DNA of 64,000 nt. Source: Polymorphospora lycopeni. GTDB taxonomy: Bacteria; Actinomycetota; Actinomycetes; Mycobacteriales; Micromonosporaceae. Below the pieces are notes generated by a model. That model made no database searches. It worked only from the letters and a program-made list of their open reading frames with translations, and was not told where the DNA came from. Position 1 is the first letter of the stretch, and each line of letters opens with the position of its first letter. This document shows positions 7,916 to 15,766 of the stretch, piece after piece. Position numbers and translations under genes: made by a program. Location of the stretch: positions 14,705-78,704 of the forward strand of contig NZ_JBCGDC010000022.1 of NCBI RefSeq assembly GCF_042237075.1, given 5' to 3'.

Positions 7916-8977
7916 TCAACGGGCGGCGGGAAACTCCAGCACGACCTTGATGTCGTCCGGCTGCCCCTCGTACGCCTCGGCGTAGTGGTCGAGGTCCTCG
8001 CGGCGGGTGATCAGCCCGGCGAGCCAGCCGACGTCGGCCCGGGCCAGCGCCTCCGCGGCCTGCAACCAGTGCCGGCGGTTGGCGTTCACCGAGCCGAAGA
8101 CGACGTTGTTCTCCAGGACCAGCGAGTGGTTCAGCGCACCCGCGTCGATCTCGATGGTCCGCCCGCCGGTGGACACGCCGGTGAGGCAGACGATGCCGTT
8201 GCGGCCCACCTTGTCCATCACGTCGATGACGACGGTCGGCGCGCCGGTGCACTCGAGCACGATGTCCGGTTCGAAGTCCAGCGCCATGACCGGTCCGGCG
8301 TGGTACGTCGCGCCGAGCCGGTCGACCAGCGCCGGTTTGTGTCCCACCTCGGCCCGGTCGAGTACGTGCACCTCCAGCCCGCGTTGCTGGCCGAGCAGCG
8401 CGGCGAGCAGACCGATGGGGCCGGCGCCGGTGACCAGCACCCGGCGTGGCCGCCACACCGACCGGGCACCGATCCGGTCGACGTGCTCCCATCCCTTGGC
8501 CACCACGCTCGCCGGTTCGAGCAGCACCCCGACCTCGGCGAGGCCCGGCGCGAGCGGTACGGCGAACTCGGGCTGGGTCCGCCACCGCTCCCGGGCGAAC
8601 CCCTGCCGGGCCTTGATCCCGTGTTCGGTGTAGAGCCCGTTGCGGCACATGTCCCACTCCCGGGCTGCACAGTTCGGGCACGGCACCGGGTCGGGATGGC
8701 GCACGATCCCGGCGATCAGGTCACCGGCGCGCAGCTGCCCGGTCGGGTCCTCGATCACCCGGCCCAGCGACTCGTGGCCGAGGACGAGGGTGTCGCTGCC
8801 CGGCGGGGCCTCGCCGAACGCACCGTCGATGATCTCCCGGTCGGTGCCGCAGATCCCGGCCGACAGTGTCTCGACCAGGACCGGGCCCTCCTGCGGGGAT
8901 GGCTCCGGGAAGTTGTCGACCAGCCGGAGCGAGTCCGCTGTGCCGGGTATCACGGTGACTGCGTACACGGACGCCAT
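7916..8977 (-). CDS. gdh: Zinc-dependent glucose 1-dehydrogenase (MDR superfamily)
   Basis: A 353-residue medium-chain dehydrogenase expected to oxidise D-glucose to gluconolactone with NAD(P). The catalytic zinc region is ETLSAGICGTDREI and LVLGHESLG. The structural zinc lobe is CPNCAAREWDMC, with three cysteines plus Asp as in archaeal-type glucose dehydrogenases. The Rossmann turn is VLVTGAGPIGLLAALLG, and the NANRRHW segment near residue 305 is characteristic of glucose dehydrogenases. ATG 8977 (MASVYAVTVIPG) is preferred over an in-frame start 13 codons upstream. It lies on the opposite strand inside the nuo cluster and is divergent from nuoC; no link to complex I is evident. Confidence 0.85.
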   Translation of the reverse strand: MASVYAVTVIPGTADSLRLVDNFPEPSPQEGPVLVETLSAGICGTDREIIDGAFGEAPPGSDTLVLGHESLGRVIEDPTGQLRAGDLIAGIVRHPDPVPCPNCAAREWDMCRNGLYTEHGIKARQGFARERWRTQPEFAVPLAPGLAEVGVLLEPASVVAKGWEHVDRIGARSVWRPRRVLVTGAGPIGLLAALLGQQRGLEVHVLDRAEVGHKPALVDRLGATYHAGPVMALDFEPDIVLECTGAPTVVIDVMDKVGRNGIVCLTGVSTGGRTIEIDAGALNHSLVLENNVVFGSVNANRRHWLQAAEALARADVGWLAGLITRREDLDHYAEAYEGQPDDIKVVLEFPAAR

Positions 8978-9071
8978 TGTCGCCCGGCCCGGGCCGCGGC
9001 ACACCGGAAACGCCACCGGCCCGGCAGCTCAGGGCTTCGCGGCGGCGCCCGACCACCATAGGATCGCGGGC

Positions 9072-9698
9072 ATGACGCCCGAAGAGGTCGGTGCGCGGCT
9101 GGCCGCGGTGTGCGGGGCCGCCGGCATCGGCGACGTCGCGGTCAGCGTGTCCGGTGGCGGACCCTACGCCCGGGCCACCGTCGACGTGCCGCCGGAAGAC
9201 TGGCACGCGGCCGTCCGGTCGGCCCGCGACGACACCGAACTGGCCCTCGACTTCTTCGACTGGCTGTCGGCCGTTGACGAGCTGCCCGACGGCTTCACCC
9301 TGGTCGTGCACCTGTGGTCGACCGGCCACCGGCACGGCGTACTGCTGCGGGCCCGGCTGCCCCGCGACGCGGCCGCCGCGCGGTCCGTCGTGGATCTCTT
9401 CCCGGGTGCGGCGTGGCACGAGCGGGAGACGCACGAGATGTTCGGCATCGACTTCACCGGCCATCCCGATCTCGCGCCCCTGCTGCTGCCCCCGGAGTTC
9501 GAGGGGCATCCGCTCCGCAAGGAGTTCGTGCTCGCCGCGCGGGTCGCCAAGGCGTGGCCGGGGGCGAAGGAGCCCGGCGAGTCCGAGGCCGGCGGGGGCC
9601 GGCGGGCGCCGGTGCGGCCGCCCGGCGTGCCCGATCCGGCCGAGTGGGGGCCCAACCGGCGGCAGCCCTCGGCGACCGACCCGGACGGGGACTCCTGA
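9072..9698 (+). CDS. nuoC: NADH-quinone oxidoreductase subunit C (30-kDa subunit)
   Basis: A 208-residue peripheral-arm subunit. The family signature AWHERETHEMFGIDFTGHPDLAPLLLPPEFEGHPLRKEF is clear at about residues 115-155. The preceding 110 residues are the ferredoxin-like domain, and the last 50 are a Pro/Arg-rich tail. NuoC normally works with the 49-kDa subunit NuoD, which is not encoded in this window either separately or as a fusion. Its TGA overlaps the nuoH ATG by one base (TGATG), indicating coupled translation. Confidence 0.9.
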   Translation: MTPEEVGARLAAVCGAAGIGDVAVSVSGGGPYARATVDVPPEDWHAAVRSARDDTELALDFFDWLSAVDELPDGFTLVVHLWSTGHRHGVLLRARLPRDAAAARSVVDLFPGAAWHERETHEMFGIDFTGHPDLAPLLLPPEFEGHPLRKEFVLAARVAKAWPGAKEPGESEAGGGRRAPVRPPGVPDPAEWGPNRRQPSATDPDGDS

Positions 9699-10657
9699 TG
9701 CCGCTGTGGGTGGAACTGGCCATCCGGATCGTCGGTGTGGTCGTCGCCTTCCTCGCCCTGCCGCTGATCGTCGGCCAGGTCGAGCACAAGGTGATGGCGC
9801 ACATGCAGGGCCGGCTCGGCCCGATGTACGCCGGCGGCTTCCACGGCTGGGCGCAGCTCGTCGCCGACGGGGTCAAGTTCGTGCAGAAGGAGGACGTCAC
9901 GCCGCGCGCGGCCGACGGGCCGGTGTTCCGGCTCGCACCGGTCGTGGCACTGGTGCCCTACCTGCTGGTGCTGCTGGTCATCCCGCTCGGCCCCGACGAC
10001 CTGGTCGCCCAGCCGCTCGACATCGGACTCTTCTTCGTGCTGGCCGTCGTCGGCATCGGGGTGGTCGCGGTGCTGATGTCGGCGTGGGCGTCGGCCAACA
10101 AATACAGCCTGCTCGGCGGGCTGCGCGGGGGCGCGCAACTGCTCGGCTACGAGCTTCCGCTGGTGCTGGCCGCGGCCAGCGTGGCGATGGCGGCCGGCAC
10201 GCTGTCGCTGCCCGGCATCGTCGAGGCGTGGCGGCCGTGGTGGCTGCTGTGGCAGGCACCGGCGCTGTTCGTCTTCTTCGTGGCCGGGCTCGCGGAGATC
10301 CGCCGGCCGCCGTTCGACATGCCGATCGCCGATTCCGAGCTGGTCTTCGGCTACCTGACCGAATACACCGGGCTGCGGTTCGCGTTCTTCCTGCTCGCCG
10401 AATACGTCGGCATCGTGGTCATCGCCGCGCTGACCACCGTGCTGTTCCTCGGCGGGTGGCAGGGCCCGTTCGACGACCAGCTCGGTTGGCTGTGGACGCT
10501 GGACAAGGTCTTCGCGGTGTCATTCGTGATCATCTGGGTGCGGGTCAGTTATCCCCGCCTGCGCGAAGACCAGTTGCAACGGCTGTGCTGGCTGGTGCTG
10601 GTGCCGGTCGCGCTGGGCCAACTGGTGCTGACCGCCGCGGTCCGGGTCGCCCTCTGA
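9698..10657 (+). CDS. nuoH: NADH-quinone oxidoreductase subunit H
   Basis: A 319-residue membrane subunit that forms the quinone-access chamber of complex I, with about eight hydrophobic segments. Conserved parts are QVEHKVMAHMQGRLGPMYAG, ADGVKFVQKEDVTPRAAD (loop 1), ASANKYSLLGGLRGGAQLLGYELPL and the acidic loop ETI-type region EIRRPPFDMPIADSELVFGYLTEYTGLRFAFF. The usual GPN after the first helix is GPM here. It starts by one-base overlap with nuoC. Confidence 0.95.
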   Translation: MPLWVELAIRIVGVVVAFLALPLIVGQVEHKVMAHMQGRLGPMYAGGFHGWAQLVADGVKFVQKEDVTPRAADGPVFRLAPVVALVPYLLVLLVIPLGPDDLVAQPLDIGLFFVLAVVGIGVVAVLMSAWASANKYSLLGGLRGGAQLLGYELPLVLAAASVAMAAGTLSLPGIVEAWRPWWLLWQAPALFVFFVAGLAEIRRPPFDMPIADSELVFGYLTEYTGLRFAFFLLAEYVGIVVIAALTTVLFLGGWQGPFDDQLGWLWTLDKVFAVSFVIIWVRVSYPRLREDQLQRLCWLVLVPVALGQLVLTAAVRVAL

Positions 10658-10668
10658 GGCGGCCCGGG

Positions 10669-10749
10669 GTGCTCGCGTACGGCGGGACGAAGGGGGAGGA
10701 TGTGGGCCATGCACAGCGAGGTGGCGGCATGAGCGGGGTGACGCCGTGA
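10669..10749 (+). other. Bridging micro-ORF(s) between nuoH and nuoI
   Basis: In the 88-nt gap two readings end at the same place. One is a 26-codon frame from GTG 10669. The other is a chain: MHSEVAA from ATG 10709 (AGGGGGAGG site at 10691-10699), whose TGA (10730-10732) overlaps ATG 10729, which opens MSGVTP, whose TGA (10747-10749) overlaps the nuoI GTG (10746). Either delivers ribosomes to nuoI by a GTGA overlap. Translation is inferred. Confidence 0.4.
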
Positions 10750-11336
10750 GCGTGCCCGGTGAGGGACTGGCCAAAGGGCTCGCGGTCACGCTCAAGACGA
10801 TGACCCGCCGGGCCGGCACCCAGCAGTATCCAGACGTCGAGCCGGACCTGCCGCCCCGCAGCCGGGGTGTGATCGCCCTGCTCGAGGAGAACTGCACGGT
10901 CTGCATGCTCTGCGCCCGGGAGTGTCCGGACTGGTGCATCTACATCGACTCGCACAAGGAGGAGGTCGTGGTGCCGGGGGCGGCCCGGGCCCGGCAGCGC
11001 AACGTCCTCGACCGGTTCGACATCGACTTCTCGCTGTGCATGTACTGCGGGATCTGCGTCGAGGTCTGCCCCTTCGACGCCCTCTACTGGTCGCCGGAGT
11101 TCGAATACGCCGAATACGACATCCGGGATCTCCTGCACGACAAGGACCATCTCGGCGAGTGGATGGCCACCGTCCCGCCGCCGCCGGCCCACGACCCGAA
11201 CGGCGAACCCTCCAAAGAGGAGGCCACCGCGGCCCGCAAGGCCGCCGGCGGCCCCGCGCCCGGCCGGGCCGCGGGCGGTCCGGCCACCCCCCGGGTACGT
11301 CCGCAGCGGCCCACCGGCACCGCCGATCCGTCATGA
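10746..11336 (+). CDS. nuoI: NADH-quinone oxidoreductase subunit I (two [4Fe-4S] clusters)
   Basis: A 196-residue ferredoxin-type subunit that passes electrons to NuoB through clusters N6a and N6b. Both CxxCxxCxxxCP-type motifs are intact: ENCTVCMLCARECPDWC and LCMYCGICVEVCPFDAL. The C-terminal 60 residues are a Pro/Ala/Arg tail that looks disordered. The GTG start overlaps the stop of a micro-ORF (GTGA). The protein's own stop overlaps the ATG of the next micro-ORF. Confidence 0.94.
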   Translation: MSVPGEGLAKGLAVTLKTMTRRAGTQQYPDVEPDLPPRSRGVIALLEENCTVCMLCARECPDWCIYIDSHKEEVVVPGAARARQRNVLDRFDIDFSLCMYCGICVEVCPFDALYWSPEFEYAEYDIRDLLHDKDHLGEWMATVPPPPAHDPNGEPSKEEATAARKAAGGPAPGRAAGGPATPRVRPQRPTGTADPS

Positions 11337-11353
11337 CCGGACCCTGCGCATGA
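11333..11353 (+). other. Six-codon micro-ORF MTGPCA bridging nuoI and nuoJ
   Basis: ATG 11333 overlaps the nuoI stop (ATGA) and the micro-ORF's own TGA (11351-11353) overlaps the nuoJ ATG at 11350 (ATGA). The start ATGACCGG is repeated at nuoJ, so it may be a small duplication of the nuoJ start. No independent Shine-Dalgarno is needed for this geometry. Confidence 0.4.
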
Positions 11354-11868
11354 CCGGGGCGGATGTGCTGCTGATCGCGCTCGGGCTGGTGGCGGTGGGC
11401 GCCGGGCTGCTGGTGGTGACCACCCGGCACCTGGTCCGCGCCGGTCTCTACCTCGTGGTGTGCCTCGGCGCGGTCGCCGGCCTCTACCTCGTGCTGACCG
11501 CCGAACTCGTCGCCTGGGTGCAGGTGCTGATCTACGTCGGCGCGGTCGTGGTGCTGCTGCTGTTCGCCGTGATGCTGACCCGGGCCCCGATCGGCGCCTC
11601 CGACGACCTCGACCGCCCCGGCTGGCCGGCGGTGCTGATCGGCGCCGGGACCGGCCTCGGCCTGTCGGCCCTGCTCGTCGACGCCTTCCGCTGGTCGGTG
11701 GTGGAGCTGCCGGAGCCGGGCACCGCCGAGCGGCTGGGCACCGGGATCTTCGGCTCGTGGGTGCTGCCGTTCGAGCTGCTGTCGGTGCTCCTGCTGTCCG
11801 CACTGGTCGGTGCCATCGTCATCTCCCGGCACGACATCGGCGCCCGGGGTGGGGAGGAGCGCCGGTGA
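11350..11868 (+). CDS. nuoJ: NADH-quinone oxidoreductase subunit J
   Basis: A 172-residue membrane subunit with five hydrophobic segments. The conserved third helix VAWVQVLIYVGAVVVLLLFAVML, whose pi-bulge gates proton movement in known complex I structures, is clear. A short loop (APIGASDDLDRPGW) leads to the last two helices. It overlaps nuoK by four bases (GTGA). Confidence 0.93.
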   Translation: MTGADVLLIALGLVAVGAGLLVVTTRHLVRAGLYLVVCLGAVAGLYLVLTAELVAWVQVLIYVGAVVVLLLFAVMLTRAPIGASDDLDRPGWPAVLIGAGTGLGLSALLVDAFRWSVVELPEPGTAERLGTGIFGSWVLPFELLSVLLLSALVGAIVISRHDIGARGGEERR

Positions 11869-12242
11869 GACCTGTCATCCCGTACGTCGTGGCCGCCCTG
11901 CTCTTCGGCATCGGTGTCTACGGTGTACTGCGCCGCCGTAACGCGATCCTGGTGCTGATGGCGGTTGAGTTGATGCTCAACGCGGTCAACCTGCTCCTGA
12001 TCACCGCCGACACCACCGTGCGGGCCGCGCTGCCGCACACCGGCCAGACCTTCGCGCTGTTCATCATCGTGATCGCCGCCGCCGAGATAGGTGTCGGCCT
12101 GGCGATCGTGTTGCAGCTCTACCGTCTGCGGGCCACCGTCTCGGTCGACGACGTACGCCTCGACACCGCACCGGGCCTCACCCCGGCCGCCGACGAGGGC
12201 TCGACGGCGCTGGCCGACCCGGGCCGGGCGGCGGTGTCCTGA
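11865..12242 (+). CDS. nuoK: NADH-quinone oxidoreductase subunit K
   Basis: A 125-residue subunit with three transmembrane helices. The proton-channel acidic residues are in LVLMAVELMLNAVNLLLI (helix 2) and the second glutamate in IVIAAAEIGVGLAIVL (helix 3). A 30-residue acidic tail extends beyond the usual ~100-residue length. The GTG start is set by the GTGA overlap with nuoJ. Confidence 0.93.
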   Translation: MRPVIPYVVAALLFGIGVYGVLRRRNAILVLMAVELMLNAVNLLLITADTTVRAALPHTGQTFALFIIVIAAAEIGVGLAIVLQLYRLRATVSVDDVRLDTAPGLTPAADEGSTALADPGRAAVS

Positions 12243-14125
12243 TGGCGCCGGAGACGCTCGGCCCACTGCTGCCGCTGGCCTCGCTGCTGGCGGCCGCCGT
12301 CGGCCTGCTGCTGCCCCGCGGGGCGCGTACGGCCGCCGCCGCGCTCGGCATCGGCGGGTCGGCGCTGGCACTGCTGGTGGCGGTCGGCCTCGCCGTGACC
12401 GTCGACGGCCCGGTCGAGGCGAGCACCCGCTGGGTCGAGTTCGGCGGGCTCACCGTCACCCTGGGCATCCGCCTCGACGGCGCCGCGGCCCTGGTCGCGC
12501 TGGCGGTGACCGTGGTCGCGCTGGCGGTGCAGGTCTATTCGGTCGGCTACCTGCACGACGACAGCCGCTACGCCCCGTACGCCGCCCAGGTCAGCCTCTT
12601 CACGGCCGCGATGCTGATCGTGGTCGTCGCCGGTGACCTCATCCTGCTGCTGGTCGGCTGGGAGGTGATGGGCATCTGCTCCTACCTGCTGATCGGCCAC
12701 GACCGCCGGCTGCCGGCGGCGCCGGCAGCCGCGGTCAAGGCGTTCCTGGTGACCCGGGTCGGCGACGTCGGGTTCCTGCTCGGCATCGCGTTGCTGGGCA
12801 TCGCCGCCGGCAGCTTCCGGATCTCCGACGTGCTGGCCGCGGTCGGCTCGGGCGAGATCGGCGGCGGCACGCTGACCGCCGCCGCGCTGCTGCTGCTCGC
12901 CGGCGTGGCCGGCAAGAGCGCCCTCTTCCCGCTGCACACCTGGCTGCCGGACGCGATGGCCGGCCCGACGCCGATCTCGGCGCTGATCCACGCGGCGACG
13001 ATGGTGGCCGCCGGGATCTACGTGGTGACCCGCCTCGACCCGGTCTTCGCCGCCGGTGATCCGGCGCTGCTGGTGCTCGGCGTGCTCGCCGTGGTCACCA
13101 TCGTGCTCGGCGGCCTCGCCGCGACCGCGCAGGACGACATCAAACGGGTCCTCGCCTGGTCGACGGTGTCGCAGATCGGCTACATGGCCGGCGCGCTCGC
13201 GGTCGGCGCGACCGGCGCGGCCCTGTTCCACCTGCTCACCCACGCCGCCTTCAAGGCACTGCTGTTCCTCGCCGCCGGCTCGGTGATCCACGCCGTCGGC
13301 AGCAACTCGATGGGCGAGATGGGCGGGCTGCGGCGCCGTATGCCGGCGACCTTCTGGTCGATGACGGTCGGGCTGGCCGCCCTGGTCGGGCTGCCCCCGC
13401 TGGCCGGGTTCTGGAGCAAGGAGGCGGTCCTGCACGCCGCCTCGTCCGCCGGGGCGGGCTGGCTGCCGCCACTGGTCTACGCCGTGGGGCTGGTGACCGT
13501 GGCGATCACCGCCTGGTACGCCACCCGGCTGTGGCTGCGTACGTTCTTCGGCGCACCCCGCTCGTCGGGGGCCCGGACCGCCCACGAACCGCCGGCCGCG
13601 ATGGCCGGTCCGGTCCTGCTGCTGGTGGTGCCGAGCGCGCTGCTGGGGCTGGCCGGATACACCGACTGGCTCGCCGGCCGGCTGCTGCCACCGGCGACCG
13701 CCGAACACCCGTCCGACCTGCTGCCGGCCCACACCAACCTCATGCACCTCGGCCCCGAGGTGGCGCTGCCGCTGGCCGCGCTGCTGGTCGGCGGGGTCGG
13801 CGCGTGGCTGCTGTGGCGGCGCGACACGGCCGCCGACCCCGCGACCGCGCTCGGCCCGGCCCGGCGGATGTTCGCCGCCGCGTTCGGGCTGGACGCGCTC
13901 CAGCGGGCCGTGGTCGTACGGCCGGTCGTCGCACTGGCCCGGGCCGCCCGCCGCACGGACGAGACCGCGGTCGACGGCACCGTCACGGGCACCGGGCGGG
14001 CGACCGTGGCACTCGGCCGGGGCCTGGCGGTGCTGCACCGGGCCGGGTTGCCCCGGGCCGCCTCCGCGGTCCTGGTCGGCGCGCTGCTCGTCGCCGTGGC
14101 CGCCGCGACCCTGGGAGTGCTGTGA
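12242..14125 (+). CDS. nuoL: NADH-quinone oxidoreductase subunit L (antiporter-like)
   Basis: A 627-residue distal proton-pumping subunit. It shows LLLVGWEVMGICSYLLIG with the conserved Glu, GKSALFPLHTWLPDAMAGPTPISALIHAATMV and AWSTVSQIGYMAGALAVG with the broken-helix Lys/Pro elements. The C-terminal lateral helix region is present (about residues 520-600). Start by TGATG overlap with nuoK; the stop overlaps nuoM the same way. Confidence 0.96.
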   Translation: MAPETLGPLLPLASLLAAAVGLLLPRGARTAAAALGIGGSALALLVAVGLAVTVDGPVEASTRWVEFGGLTVTLGIRLDGAAALVALAVTVVALAVQVYSVGYLHDDSRYAPYAAQVSLFTAAMLIVVVAGDLILLLVGWEVMGICSYLLIGHDRRLPAAPAAAVKAFLVTRVGDVGFLLGIALLGIAAGSFRISDVLAAVGSGEIGGGTLTAAALLLLAGVAGKSALFPLHTWLPDAMAGPTPISALIHAATMVAAGIYVVTRLDPVFAAGDPALLVLGVLAVVTIVLGGLAATAQDDIKRVLAWSTVSQIGYMAGALAVGATGAALFHLLTHAAFKALLFLAAGSVIHAVGSNSMGEMGGLRRRMPATFWSMTVGLAALVGLPPLAGFWSKEAVLHAASSAGAGWLPPLVYAVGLVTVAITAWYATRLWLRTFFGAPRSSGARTAHEPPAAMAGPVLLLVVPSALLGLAGYTDWLAGRLLPPATAEHPSDLLPAHTNLMHLGPEVALPLAALLVGGVGAWLLWRRDTAADPATALGPARRMFAAAFGLDALQRAVVVRPVVALARAARRTDETAVDGTVTGTGRATVALGRGLAVLHRAGLPRAASAVLVGALLVAVAAATLGVL

Positions 14126-15651
14126 TGACGACCGGTCAGGTGACGCTGGTTGCGGTCCTCGCCATACCCGCCGTAGGTGCCGTAGCCGTCGCCGGGCTCA
14201 CCCGGCGCGCCGACCGGGCGGCCCGGATCGTCGCCACCGTCGTGGCCGCGATCGCCTTCCTGGTCAGCCTGTCGCTCTACGGGACCGGCGACCGGGGATG
14301 GTTCCGGTACCAGGCGGCGACGGCCGGCCCGGGCATCCTGCCCTGGCACGAACTGGACCTCACCTGGGTACCCGGGCTCGACCTTCGGTTCCATCTCGGG
14401 GTGGACGGGATCTCCTACCCGCTGGTCGTCCTCACCACGCTGCTGACGCTGCTCTGCTGCGCGTACTCGATCCGGCACGTCCCGGCCGGCGGACCCGGCG
14501 GATACCTGGTCGCGCTGCTGCTGGTGATCGAGGTCGGGATCGTCGGCACCTTCCTCGCCCTCGACCTGGTCCTCTTCTTCGTCTTCTTCGAGGTCGTACT
14601 GCTGCCGATGTTCGTGGTCATCGCCGGCTGGGGCGGCGAGGACCGGCGCCGGGCGGCCCGCAAGTTCGTCCTCTACACGCTCTTCGGCTCGGTGCTGCTG
14701 CTGGTCGGGGTGGTCACCGTCGTCTCCGCCGCCGGCACCGCCGACATCGTGGCGCTCACCGGCGGGGGCAACCTGTCGCGGACCACCCAGCTCGCCGCGT
14801 TCGTGCTGCTCGCGGTCGCGTTCGCGGTTAAGAGTCCGCTGTGGCCGCTGCACACGTGGCTGCCCGACGCGCACACCCAGGCACCGACCGTCGGCAGCGT
14901 GATCCTCGCCGGGGTCCTGCTCAAGATGGGCACGTACGGCATCATCCGGGTCGCGGTCGGGGTCGCGCCGGAGGGCGCCCGGTGGGCGGCACCGGTGCTC
15001 GGCGTCCTCGCCGTGGCCGCGGTCGTCGTCGGTTCGCTGGTGTGTCTGCGGCAGACCGACCTGAAGCGGCTCATCGCCTATTCCAGCGTCGGTCACATGG
15101 GCTTCGTGCTGCTGGGCGTGGCGACCCTGACCGCGACCGGTATCGAGGCGGCGCTGATCGGCAACGTCGCGCACGGCGTCATCACCGGGCTGCTGTTCTT
15201 CCTGGCCGGCGCGATCAAGGACCGGCTGCACACCGGCAGCCTGACCGAGTTGGGTGGTCTGCGGGAGCGGATGCCGGCGTTGTCCGGCCTGTTCGCGTTC
15301 GCCGCCGTCGCGTCGCTCGGCCTTCCCGGGCTGGCCGGTTTCTGGGGCGAGGCGTTCGCGGTGGTCGCTGCGCTGCAACGGGGCGGCCCGCTGTGGACGG
15401 CGCTGGCGGTGGTCGCGGCGGTCGGCGGCGCGCTGACCGCCGCCTACTTCCTGCGGCTGCTGCGCCGGCTCACCCACGGCCCGGCCAGTCCGGTCGTCGC
15501 CGCCGCTCCGGCCAGCCGGTTCGGGGCGGGTGAGCTGGTCGCCTGGTCCCCGCTGATCGTCCTGGCGCTGGCCGTCGGCCTGGTACCCGCCCTGGTGATC
15601 GGCTTTGCCGGCGCCCCGGTGGAGGCGTTGACGGGGGTGCTCGATCGGTGA
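14125..15651 (+). CDS. nuoM: NADH-quinone oxidoreductase subunit M (antiporter-like)
   Basis: A 508-residue proton-pumping subunit with LDLVLFFVFFEVVLLPMFVVI, VKSPLWPLHTWLPDAHTQAPTVGSVILAGVLLKMGTYG and LIAYSSVGHMGFVLLG. The ATG at 14125 overlaps the nuoL stop (TGATG); an in-frame GTG lies one codon upstream. The stop TGA at 15649-15651 overlaps the GTG that opens the first tandem repeat copy downstream. Confidence 0.95.
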   Translation: MTTGQVTLVAVLAIPAVGAVAVAGLTRRADRAARIVATVVAAIAFLVSLSLYGTGDRGWFRYQAATAGPGILPWHELDLTWVPGLDLRFHLGVDGISYPLVVLTTLLTLLCCAYSIRHVPAGGPGGYLVALLLVIEVGIVGTFLALDLVLFFVFFEVVLLPMFVVIAGWGGEDRRRAARKFVLYTLFGSVLLLVGVVTVVSAAGTADIVALTGGGNLSRTTQLAAFVLLAVAFAVKSPLWPLHTWLPDAHTQAPTVGSVILAGVLLKMGTYGIIRVAVGVAPEGARWAAPVLGVLAVAAVVVGSLVCLRQTDLKRLIAYSSVGHMGFVLLGVATLTATGIEAALIGNVAHGVITGLLFFLAGAIKDRLHTGSLTELGGLRERMPALSGLFAFAAVASLGLPGLAGFWGEAFAVVAALQRGGPLWTALAVVAAVGGALTAAYFLRLLRRLTHGPASPVVAAAPASRFGAGELVAWSPLIVLALAVGLVPALVIGFAGAPVEALTGVLDR

Positions 15652-15766
15652 GCGCGAGGAGTGCAGCGCAGCGGAGCCCCGCAGTCGCGATCGAAGGGTG
15701 GGGTCGGTGAGCGCGAGGAGTGCAGCGCAGCGGAGCCCCGCAGGCGCGATCGAAGGGGCGACATGA
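15648..15766 (+). repeat. Tandem 59-nt repeat between nuoM and nuoN encoding two chained micro-ORFs
   Basis: Two copies start at 15648 and 15707 (period 59). Their first 49 nt are identical except for one base (AGTCGCG against AGGCGCG). Each begins GTGAGCGCGAGGAGTGCAGC and ends near GATCGAAGG, which doubles as a Shine-Dalgarno. Read from the GTG, copy 1 encodes MSARSAAQRSPAVAIEGWGR and copy 2 MSARSAAQRSPAGAIEGAT. The nuoM stop overlaps GTG 1, stop 1 overlaps GTG 2, and stop 2 (15764-15766) overlaps the nuoN ATG at 15763. A diverged copy sits before rplF (51856). Repeat identity is seen directly; translation is inferred. Confidence 0.85.

Noticed and set aside
15648..15766. The repeat as a CRISPR array
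   Set aside because: Only two units with a 9-nt non-repeated stretch between them and no variable spacers of CRISPR length.
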